From Plantago major (taxonomy: Eukaryota > Streptophyta > Magnoliopsida > Lamiales > Plantaginaceae), in assembly GCA_026545765.1 (NCBI GenBank), contig CM048844.1:67722035-67786034 (forward strand): 64,000 nt of DNA, given 5' to 3'. Position 1 is the stretch's first letter, and each line of letters opens with the position of its first letter. Under the pieces are notes generated by a model. The model was not told the origin of the DNA. It saw only the letters and a list, made by a program, of their open reading frames with translations, and did not search any database. Made by a program: the position numbers and the translations under genes. Shown here in pieces: positions 11,307 to 20,795 of the stretch.

Positions 11307-11666
11307 TATTTTGGAATCGAGAGAAGATATTTGTAAGGTGAACTCAATTATCTGTCTTAGTGGATTCTAGGTCTGAGAAAGGCCGAAGTGGATTAGTTGA
11401 AGGATTACACCACCTTCAGATACCACTATAAAGATCAGTGTTATTTACTTTCTGTAATTTATTACTTGCTTTATTTACCTTGCTGAGTATTTACACATAT
11501 CTTGCTGAGCACGTGCACTTATCACAGAAAAGTCTTCTGCTCTCTGAAATTAAGTATCAGATATCTTCACAAATATCTGAGAAATTGTGTTTATCGACAA
11601 AAGTTGTACAAGACTATTCACCCCCTCTTCTAGTCTTTTCCCTTTGCCGTTATCTGGACCAACAAG

Positions 11667-11678
11667 TGGTATCAGAGC
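11667..11678 (+). other. Primer-binding site of element A
   Basis: TGGTATCAGAGC two bases after the LTR end, complementary to the 3' end of initiator Met-tRNA as in most plant Copia elements. Confidence 0.92.
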
Positions 11679-11782
11679 GGATGGCTCCCAAGCCTTCTGC
11701 ACTGAACCTAGATCCCAGATAAGTGCCCACTAATTGCTTTTCACCTACACTTGATTTGTCTGTTTAGTGTGTTTGCTGCAGG

Positions 11783-14321
11783 ATGTCTTTAAGTGATGCT
11801 CCAATTCTCAAGCCAGAGAATTATGAGAAATGGAAGAACAACATGATGCTCCACCTAGAAGTCATCAGTAATGAAATGATCGAAGTAATAAAGAATGGCC
11901 TCATAGTCATTCAACAACTCAAGCAGGTCATGGAGGTTTCTAATGGTAGAGACAGAGTTCCCACTGATGAAGAACCAAGTGGTGGTTCCTCACAACAGTG
12001 CTTGACCTGGAAGACCCTCTTGGTCAAGTTATTTACGAGCCAAAGCCCAGAGAGCTCTGGACATCGGAAGATTCCAAGATAAATCGACTGGATGGTCAGG
12101 CTCGCAATATCATCACATGTTCCACTCCAGAGCACATGCAGTGTAAACTGTGGGGTGCAAAAACGGGGAAAGTGGCCTTGCACTGTTGATTGAGGAAATG
12201 CAAAGACCGAGAAAACAAAGGAAAATAAGTTCGAAGTTTTGAAGCTCAAATTCCAAAACTTTAAACAAGGTCCCACAGAGACTCTTGAAGAACTAGATTT
12301 CCGGTTCACAACTTTGATGAGTGAAATGGCTGCACTTGGTGAAAGTGAGAGATACTCTAACTCTGAAAAGGTGAAGACTATCATGACAAGATTGAATCAA
12401 AACTAGAAACACACTCAATATTTTTATTTCAACCAAGGAATGCCAAATATCACTCCAGTAGAACTCTTTTCCCACTGAGATACTGTCAACTATGAAACTA
12501 CTCAGAGAGAACAAACAATTGCTGATAAAGTTCACAATGTTACTTTAGTAACACAAGGTACTTCTGAAAAGAAGGATACCAAGGAAATGACTGAGGAAGA
12601 TGCTCTTGCCGTAAAGCAAATGAGAAAATATGTCAGTCGGGAGATTGAGAGAAGAAAAGCCAAAGAGAAGCTGAAAAAGCATCTAGGCTCAAATTATCAC
12701 CACTACAAAAATATGCAGCTGTCAAGCTCGCTGAACAAGCCGGCTCAGCAAGCATCTAGTACCGAGGAAGCAGAAATCGAAAACGATATCTATTTGTATT
12801 GTCAGAAACCTGGTCATTTTAAAAGAGATTGCCCTGTTTTCAATAAGCTAAAGACAGGTGACAAGAAAGATAGAAGAAACTTCAAGAGAGGTCAGAGAGC
12901 TATGCTCACTGAAGAAAGGAAAAAGATTCAAATCCAACTGGATGCTCTTGATATTGGGTCAGAATCTGAGGAAGAAGACTCAGATGATACCAAATTACCT
13001 TCTCCAGAATTATGTGGCATAACTCATGATTTAGTTGACTTTGGACAAAAGAAAAGGGAATTATGCGGGGTTTCTGGGGAGATCTATCCAGATTGCTCCA
13101 ACATTGAGCCCTGCCTAATGGCAGACGAGGTAACCAACATCTCTCAATTCATAACTTATGAGAGTGATGAGGAAGAAATCTGAGATTCAGAATATTTCAG
13201 AAGAGAACTTGATCTCTACAAAAGAGAATTTCAAATGATCCGAGCTAGAGCCGACATTCTTGAAGAAGAAAAGAATTCTCTTGAGAAGGAAAATTCACAA
13301 TTACTCAAGATATCTGAGAAAAAAGGATGCTGAAAATGCATTTCTGAAAGCACAGATATCTAAAACAGAGAAGTTAAACAGAAAGACAATGGATATACTC
13401 CAAAAGGAAAATAAAGATCTTCTTTCTAAAAATGAGGAACTCAAGAAGAAAGAACTATCTTTTCAATCCTATGCCAAAGCTTGTGACACTCTTACTGAAG
13501 TACACTCTTATTTAAGAGATCCTTTAGAAAAGGGAGGACTTGGGATGGACACACAAACAAATAGTTCTACCACTCTGAATAAGAGTGAACAAAGAATAAC
13601 AGTTGTTAGTGCTCAGCAAGATGGTTCCCAAATAACATATAGCATTGGTCAGAAAGCTAAGGTTGTTGACAAAAGAAAGGCAGTTGCGGCCAAATCTTTG
13701 TGGGAAAAACAAGTCCAAAAGAAAACTGTTGGGAATGTTTCTGTACAGAAACATAACACTGAAAAGTGTAATCACCCACAGTGCTATGTCTCTCATAAAG
13801 GAAAAATTGCAGGAGCAGGCAAATTTTCCAACATCACGTTTTCTGGAAAGAAAGACGTTCCAGAGACTAGCAAAGCTACTGAGAAGAGAACTCAGACAGC
13901 ACCAGGTGCTTGAAATGGCATTGGCTATAAAGCCATCGGGAAACAACTCGCTAGTGAGTATAAACAAGAGCAAGAACGATGGATGAAAGCCAGGATTGCA
14001 CATAGCAATCATCAGAAGTGAAAGAAAGAACAGGTTACGACCACTCTGAATGCCAGGGCTAGAAAAAGTCTGGCAAGGAAAGCTAAGTTTGCTGAAAAGT
14101 AGACTCACCAATCTGATAGGTATCTGAAAGCACCACGAGGAGCACCAAGGAACACACCAAGAAGGAAAATAGCTTTAAATGATAATGATACCAATCATTT
14201 ACCTAAAATTCCTCCTTATCTCCCAACAAGACAAAAGAATATCTCAAGGAAGTTCATTCAGAAATGGATTCCTACAGGGAGATTCTTTAGTCTAGAAGGT
14301 TCCATTGTTGGAATGAGAGCC
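11783..14321 (+). pseudogene. gag of Sirevirus-like element A
   Basis: Capsid/nucleocapsid polyprotein. It starts MSLSDAPILKPENYEKWKNN at 11783, then the conserved gag region (about 12220-12480), a zinc knuckle region at about 12788-12840, an acidic segment, and a long coiled coil with IDILEEEKNSLEKEN-type heptads (about 13240-13480), followed by a basic C-terminus. Lesions include frameshifts near 12080 and 12200, TAG at about 12404, TGA at about 12477, TGA at 13181-13183 and TAG near 14100. The first Cys of the CCHC knuckle is Tyr (DIYLYCQKPGHFKRDC), which would impair zinc binding. Gag with a coiled-coil C-terminal half is typical of Sireviruses. Confidence 0.88.
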
Positions 14322-14324
14322 TAA
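14322..14324 (+). other. In-frame TAA between gag and pol
   Basis: The gag frame (VGMRA) meets TAA and then continues in the same frame to the protease (WHFDSG). Equivalent TAA codons are at 55096-55098 on + and, on -, at 44760-44762, 9552-9554 and 50431-50433. Confidence 0.75.
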
Positions 14325-14341
14325 CTCCTTGTTTCCTGTTT

Positions 14342-17278
14342 TGTTTAGAATACTCTGAGGAAGAACCCGAAGTGGCATTTTGATAGTGGATGTGGGAAGC
14401 ACATGACAAGAGACAAAGAAATCTGATTAACTACAGAAAATGCGATAATGGACCAATTATTAGATTTGCTGGAGGAGATGAAAATCCAACCATAGGATTT
14501 GGCAATCTGAAGTTTGGAGCCCTTACAATCTCTGAAGTACTACATGTAAAGGGATTGAAATATAATCTCCTAAGCATGAGTCAGTTGGTAGACAAAGGGT
14601 ACACTGTCAAGATCAAGTCAAAACTATGCAAAGTGATTGACAATGAGTCAAAGCAGATAGTCTTGGTTGCTAGGCGAAAAGAAAATCTTTATGTTGCTGA
14701 CTGGGCATCTACCACAACTGGAGAATGTCTCATGGTGAGTCAATCTAGCCAAACTGAAGAAAACTGGCTATGGCATAAAAGAATGAGTCACTTGATTTTC
14801 AAAACTCTGAACAAGCTAGCCAAGAAAGAATTGGTGGTTGGTTTACCCAAAATGGTATATAGAAAAGATGGTATATGCGCAGCTTGCCAAATGGAAAAAC
14901 AATCCAAAACATCTTTCAAGTCTAAAACTAGAAACTCCAGTGAAAGGCCACTGCAAATGTTACATATGGATCTTTTTTAATCCTTTGTAACTAGCTATGC
15001 AGGAAAGAAGTATGGTCTGGTTGTTGTTGATGATTACTCAAGATTCACTTGGGTTATATTTCTCAAACAAAAATCTGATGCAAGGGTTGAAATACCCAAC
15101 TTGCTGAATAACCTTGAAGTCATGAAAAATGACATGGTATCTGTAATCAGAACAGACCATGGTACTGAGTTTGTGAACCAGTACATAAAAGAGTTTTGTA
15201 CCCGCAAAGGTATACAACATCAACTATCTTCCTTACGGACACCACAATAAAATGTTGCTGTTGAAAGGAAGAATATGACCCTAAAAGAAGCAGCAAGAAC
15301 AATGCTTGCTGACACTGACATAAGTGAAATCTAAGGGTGTTTGGTTGCAGATGTTTTGTACAACCACCCTAGTATACTCAAAATAGATGTCTGATTAACG
15401 AACACCATGACAAAACTCCTTATGAGCTTTTGATTTGTAGACCCCCTAGTATCAAACATCTAAGGGTGTTTGGTTGCAGATGTTTTGTACTTAGCAATGG
15501 AAAAGAATACTTGAGAACAGTTCAACCAAAAGCAGATGAAGGAGTATTTCTTGGATATTCTCTGAATAGCAAAGTGTACAGAATCTACAAAAAAAGAACG
15601 CAAAAGATTGAAGAATCTGTTCATGTAGTCTTCTACGAAGGAAACAAGAAAGTACCCTTGAATGAAGAACTCTCAGATAGGTTCAAAGAACTAATGATGA
15701 AAGATTCTAAAGAAGAATCCTCAAAAGAAAACTCTATCATTCACTTAGAGGATGAATCTGAAGATGAAAAGCAACCATTGCTTAGTAACAACCAGATGAC
15801 TCTAAGACATGATGAAGAATTTCCTATGAGAATTCCACAAATGGAACAGGTTACTGAGAATCTTCATCATGAAGAGGTTTCTGAGAATGAGATTGCTGAA
15901 AATCAAATTCCAGATATCTCCAACACTGAAAAAGTGTCAGATATCTCAGATACTGCACAAGTATCCTATCAAGATCATATTGATTCACATTCAGATCAAA
16001 ATGATATTGATCCTACTAGTTCAAAACCCATTATAAAATGGATAAGAAATCATCTTGCCAAGGATGTGATCGGTCCTTTAGACCAAGGAGTTAGAACTAG
16101 GAGAGCAATTGCTGACTCTCTTTATGGATGTTTCATCTCAAATATTGAACCTAAAACTATAGAAGAAGCATTGAAGGATCAGGATTGGATCTCTGCAATG
16201 CAAGAAGAGTGGGATCAATTTGAGAGAAACAAAGTCTGGAAACTGGTTCCATTTGTTGACGGAATATCTGTAATTGGAACCAAGTGGGTTTTCAGAAATA
16301 AAATGAATGAGTCTGGTGAAATAACCAGAAACAAAGCAAGGTTGGTTGCCAAGGGATTCACCGAGACAGAAGGACTAGATTTTGACCAGTCATATGCTCC
16401 AGTTGCAAGATTGGACGCAATTAGACTATTTCTAGCCTTTGCTGCTCATAATGACTTTAATGTTTATCAGATGGATGTTAAAAGTGCATTCCTAAACGGT
16501 GAACTTGCTGAAGAAGTCTATGTTGAACAACCACAGGCTTTGAGGTTTCCACAGAAAGTAGAATGGTTTATAAGCTACAGAAAGCTCTGTATGGACTGAA
16601 ACAGGCTCCGAGAGCATGGTATGATACTTTAGCCAAATACTTGCTGGAAAGTGGCTTCAAGAAAGGAGATGTTGATAAAACACTCTTTACTTTGAACCAT
16701 GAAGGGAAACTACTTCTAGTCCAAGTATATCTTGATGACATTATATTTGGATCTAAAGACAAGTAACTTTGTGAAGACTTTGCTGAGCTCATGAAAAGTA
16801 AATTTGGGAGGAGCATGATGGGAGAATTAAACTACTTCCTAGGATTGCAAGTCAAGCAACTTAATGATGGAATATTCATTAGTCAAAAAAAGTATGCAAA
16901 GGATATGCTCAACAAGTTTAATCTAAAGCCTTCTGAAAGAATGCTAAGATACCTATGAGCATTGGAACCAAAATGACTTATACTGAATCTGACAAGAGTG
17001 TTGAAGAACACAAGTATAGGAAATTGATTGGGTCTCTACTGTACCTCACTGCAAGTAGACCTGATATTCAATATGCAGTTGGAGTGTGTGCTAGATTTCA
17101 GACAAATCCAATGCAATCACACTACAACATTGTTATGACAATATTAAGGTATGTAAAGGGTACTGTAGAAGTTGGATTGTGGTATCCAAAAGACAGTGGA
17201 TTGAGTTTAGTTGGCTATTCTGAGACGGGTACTCAGATATCTGAGACGGGTGCTCAGATATCAAAAGTTAAAGGGTAA
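14342..17278 (+). pseudogene. pol of element A: protease, integrase, RT (RNase H deleted)
   Basis: Copia-order pol. Protease with WHFDSG at about 14371-14390; GAG-pre-integrase and zinc-binding region up to MDLF, then TAA at 14978-14980; integrase core (VVVDDYSRFTWV, RTDHGTEFVN) with TAA in the TPQ motif (about 15248); integrase C-terminus and linker in 15430-16599; RT from [18 protein letters not shown], with [15 protein letters not shown] and [17 protein letters not shown]. One base lost near 16535 shifts the frame; RT continues at 16563-16766 with VYLDDIIFGSKDK, so the usual YVDD is YLDD. The thumb region follows to 17278. The RNase H catalytic part is deleted (about 650 bp missing relative to 57980-58640). 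A short patch at about 15332-15375 is a duplicate of sequence 120 bp downstream. Confidence 0.9.
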
Positions 17279-17315
17279 AAGGGCTATTTGAAGATTTCTG
17301 AGACATGTACTCAGA
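17219..17315 (+). repeat. Post-pol hairpins with constant loop
   Basis: Three stem-loops at 17219-17237, 17240-17258 and 17297-17315: stems TCTGAG/CTCAGA with loops ACGGGTA, ACGGGTG and ACATGTA. Counterparts after pol are at 58524-58541, 58634-58652 and 58691-58709 (+) and 36891-37022 (-). In the - strand element most stems are TCTGGA/TCCAGA with the same loop. Confidence 0.7.
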
Positions 17316-17939
17316 TATCTAGATCACTCAGTGAGGGGGAACACAAAAGAGAATAGTACAACTGTCTGCAGTCAACTACTCTCTTGAAATTTGTATTATT
17401 TCTATCTTTGTGTAAAACATAAACAAATACTGAGTGTGAGATAGACTTAGATACAAAAATGTCCTTATTCACGCAGAAGAAATGTGATTCAGATAGCTAA
17501 TCGCCAAAATTCATTAATTGGGCACAATTACAATTACTGATTGTGATCATTGCTGAAGAAGCAATAGTGCCTCTTGATGAAATGGGAGTTTGATCTTAAC
17601 AGACGAGATTAATTCTCTGTAAAAACTCAGACGTGGCCCACTAAGCAGTTAATGTCAAACGAATTTTACCCACGCCTATCTGCACGTACACAGATACTTA
17701 CACACAAAATCAATTTGTATGTATATGTCTGTGGAGATTTATGTTGCTATATATATAGGATTTTGGCAAAAGAAATCACTTTCGCCTAATCCAACATTCA
17801 TACTTACACAAAAATAGCAAAAACAATTCTTCAAAGTTTTCTGCAAATCTCTGTTCTTCGCTTAGTTTTTCTGCAGAGAATCACTAATCTCCTTCCTTAA
17901 TCTCTTTCCGAATTTCAAAACCTCTCACTATTTAAAGAG
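17316..17939 (+). promoter_or_regulatory. Region between pol and the third ORF, with TATA-like box and purine tract
   Basis: Contains a polypurine tract (GTGAGGGGGAAC, about 17331-17342) of the kind that primes plus-strand synthesis, then about 400 bp of AT-rich sequence and a strong TATA-like box CTATATATATA at 17748-17758, about 190 bp before the ATG at 17940. The same arrangement is at 59156-59166 with ATG 59349, and in the - strand element (TATATA-like at about 36438-36444, ATG at 36254). No coding sequence was seen. Confidence 0.6.
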
Positions 17940-19027
17940 ATGGCTCCAAAACGTGCTTCTACCCATAAATCCCAAACTACTACCTCTGGTACTGCTGAAA
18001 AGCAAGCACTAGTGTTGGTTATCGCGAACAATCGATTGGTAGGAGACTTCAATCCTGATCATTGGACTTCAAATCACAGGATGATTTGGTGTGGTGTCAT
18101 GATTGAGGAATACCTTACTGCTTCTATCGAAAATCAAGCTGATAGGAAGCTAATTCTTGGTATGCTTGAAAAGGCACAGATCAAAGGTTTCCTGTCTGCT
18201 ATTCCCAGTGGAGTTTCTTCACTGGATGTGTTGGAATTTTAAAACAATTCCAGGATTATTTCCTGTGTTTCTGAAGGCACTGAGATAGTTTCTATAAAAT
18301 CAAGAGTTCAAGGAAAGGACATCCTTTTGAACTTAACAACTTTTTGTCAGTTGTTTGAACTTCAAAATCTTGGAAATGATTTTGAAATAAACACCAAGGA
18401 TGATGATCTCCTTGAAGGTGTGAAGAAACTATACAGTAATGTGTGTGATCTTGAAAAATCAGATACACCCATCGACTTTAAACTTGCTGACATCAGAACC
18501 AGACATCTGTTGGTTCACTGGGATGTATTGGCATGTATCCTTCACAGATTCTTTGATGGTCTACAAGGAGGAGCTGACCAGATAATCCAAGAACGCTGGA
18601 TGATGATGTTCTTGTTGAATTAACAAAACAAAAGGCTGGAAAACCCTTTTAATTGGGGGGAAGTACGCCTTCATGAAATTTGTGAAGAAGATACAAGGCT
18701 TTGAGCCTAAAATCGTTAAGGGCCTTGCTGAGCCAAAAGCCACAGTAAGCTATGGATTGAAGATATGCTTCTTGCTGGAAAAGCTTGGCATTGAGCTCAG
18801 AGAGAAGGCTGACATAGCCAACAGTAACCTGCTTTACAAATATGAGTATACAAACATGATGAAAAAGGTTACTTCATCTCAGAAAGGTTCCAAGAAACGA
18901 AAGGTTGATGAGGTATCTGAGGGGTCCGTTGCGACCAAAAAGCCCAGAACTTCACGAAAGAAGTCTGCTGGCAAATAAGTAGACATACCCATTGTGGATG
19001 TCGACTCTCAGATATCTAACTCCACTA

Positions 19028-19145
19028 CTGATGAACTCATCAATGCTGCTGAGAAAACTACTGATGAACTCATCAATGCTGCAAAAGATACAACTGCTGA
19101 TGAACTCATCAATGCTACCAAGGAAAGCCTTGCTGATGAACTCAT
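19028..19145 (+). repeat. Tandem DELINAA repeat in the third ORF
   Basis: Four near-copies of CTGATGAACTCATCAATGCT separated by 15-24 bp, encoding repeated (A/T)DELINA peptides. Also present at 60427-60545; the - strand copy keeps at least one unit (35136-35160). Confidence 0.8.
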
Positions 19146-19902
19146 TGGTAAAAATGAGAGTAGTGGCAGGTATCAAGCCCTATATGCAGAAACTGCAGGA
19201 ATTATGGATCAATCAGTTCCTAATGCTGATGAGAGCTCTGATGATGAATTGGTCATCTCTCAAGTCCTCTGTAAATAAAAGGGCTAAGGTTCTTTGAAAA
19301 AGTAACAAGTTCAAAGGATCTTTGAAAGAATAGAGGTATCGAAGAAGAACCTACACCACAAAGTTCTTGAACAAGCACACTTTTTGAGGTTCCGAGAAAG
19401 CACCCATTACTAAGGTTCTTGGAGAAGCACTTAGTCTGAGGTTGGGATAGCACCTAAGTCCAAGGAATCGGACAAGACACACTGTCGGTAGAAGAAGCTT
19501 TGAGAAGTGGTGATATAGTGATGGAGGATTCTGACATTGCCTCCACACTATACAAACTGTCACAAAAGGATCAGGATGAGCCACACTTTAATCCACCTTC
19601 CAGATCCAATTCACATGATTCACCAGATGATAATGAAGCCATGGTGAATGAATTGCGCTGACATACCAAAGACTTCCGATTCTCAAGAAAATCATGTAAA
19701 AGTGCAGGTTCCCCAACTCAATCTGAGGGATCAAACTGAGGCATCTGGTCAGAATGATCAACCAGGGGAGGCAACTGAGTTAGTCACTCAGGAAAGGTCT
19801 GAAGTACCTGAAACTTCAAACAAAGAAGCTGAAATGGAACAACAAGACCAAAGCATAGAAGGGTCACAAGTTCTAGAGACCAATCAGCCTGACACTGTTC
19901 AG

Positions 19903-19982
19903 GTAGCTGAATGGTTTAACTCTCTACTTGTGATATTTTGTGTTTAATAATCTTGTTATCTAATAAAATTTCTTTGTTACAG
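19903..19982 (+). other. Intron 1 of the third ORF (80 nt)
   Basis: CAG|GTAGCT donor and TTTGTTACAG|GCT acceptor, AT-rich, with in-frame stops and a branch-like CTAATAA word. Phase 0. Its counterpart is at 61315-61394. Confidence 0.75.
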
Positions 19983-20090
19983 GCTGAATTAGAAACACAA
20001 GAACAAGACGAAGCTGGGAAGCTTGCCTCAGAGACTGAGAAGGAGGCTACTACAACCTCACCTCTTAAGGAATCTGAGCCTGTGCTACAG

Positions 20091-20169
20091 GTGATAGAGA
20101 ATTACTTAAGAAATTACTTTTCAGATATATGTTAATACACTTAACTAATTAAGTGGATGTTTCTTATAG
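20091..20169 (+). other. Intron 2 of the third ORF (79 nt)
   Basis: CAG|GTGATA donor and TTCTTATAG|GCT acceptor, with CTTAACTAAT as a branch-like word. Phase 0; the preceding exon is 108 nt (19983-20090). Counterpart 61503-61581. Confidence 0.72.
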
Positions 20170-20271
20170 GCTCCAACTGAGAAAGAAGAAGGAAAGGCAG
20201 AAATGCCAGAAAAGGACTCTGAAACCGTCAAGGTTTCTGAAGAAAGTGTCATTGAGCCTTCTAGTGTGAAG

Positions 20272-20354
20272 GTATATAAAAATCAGGGATAAAAACTTTT
20301 CTTTATGGGTTAATATGTATTCTTCTCTAATTACTCAATACTTTCTACTTACAG
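20272..20354 (+). other. Intron 3 of the third ORF (83 nt)
   Basis: AAG|GTATAT donor and CTACTTACAG|GCT acceptor. Phase 0; the preceding exon is 102 nt (20170-20271). In the duplicate (61684-61766) the acceptor AG has become AA. Confidence 0.75.
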
Positions 20355-20507
20355 GCTCATTCAGAAGTAGAAGTGCAAGGGGAAAGAGTGGCGACATCCC
20401 CTGCACCCATGGAAATTGATGAAGCCCCCAAGACAACATCACCAGAAAGAACACCGAAAACTGAGAAAGTTTTTGAGAAAAATGATTCTGAGCCTCCTGT
20501 TGAGGAA

Positions 20508-20598
20508 GTAAGTGGCAAACTCAGAAATCATTGAAGCTTAGTTGCATAAATTCTTTCATGACAATTTCCTAAGTATTGTGATAATTTTAATTCTCAAG
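20508..20598 (+). other. Intron 4 of the third ORF (91 nt)
   Basis: GAA|GTAAGT donor, the best consensus of the five. The acceptor reads TTCTCAAG here and TTCTCAG in the duplicate (61920-61972, where an internal deletion shortens it to 53 nt). The preceding exon is 153 nt (20355-20507). Confidence 0.7.
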
Positions 20599-20717
20599 TT
20601 CAAGCAGAAAGAAAGGTTGATGAGGACTAGATTCCCAAGTCTCCACCTCACAACAAGATATCTGAGGCACCCCGTGCCTCAGTAGTATAAGTCTCTAAGC
20701 CTAATGTACTCATTCAG

Positions 20718-20795
20718 GTAACACAGAAACCTAACTATACTAATACTCAGATATCTACACAAGTTTTGAATCTAACTCGAAACTCTTTCTTTCAG
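20718..20795 (+). other. Intron 5 of the third ORF (78 nt)
   Basis: CAG|GTAACA donor and TTTCTTTCAG|GCT acceptor with a good pyrimidine tract. Counterpart 62093-62170. Confidence 0.75.

Larger units (their letters stand above)
10067..11664 (+). repeat. 5' LTR of Sirevirus-like element A
   Basis: A 1598 bp LTR from TGTTAGGAATATC to ATCTGGACCAACA, followed after two bases by the primer-binding site. The TATA-like box is at 10743-10751, so transcription should start near 10775 and about 0.9 kb of the LTR would be in the leader RNA. That leader holds the hairpin array at 11146-11306 and an inverted repeat near 11568-11591. The bases before it (GATTT, 10062-10066) would be the target-site copy; the other copy is not seen because the 3' LTR is missing. 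Confidence 0.93.

Noticed and set aside
18952..19176. Antisense ORF with repeated DEFISS peptides (also at 60376-60576)
   Set aside because: It is the complementary reading of the DELINAA repeat of the third ORF on the + strand.
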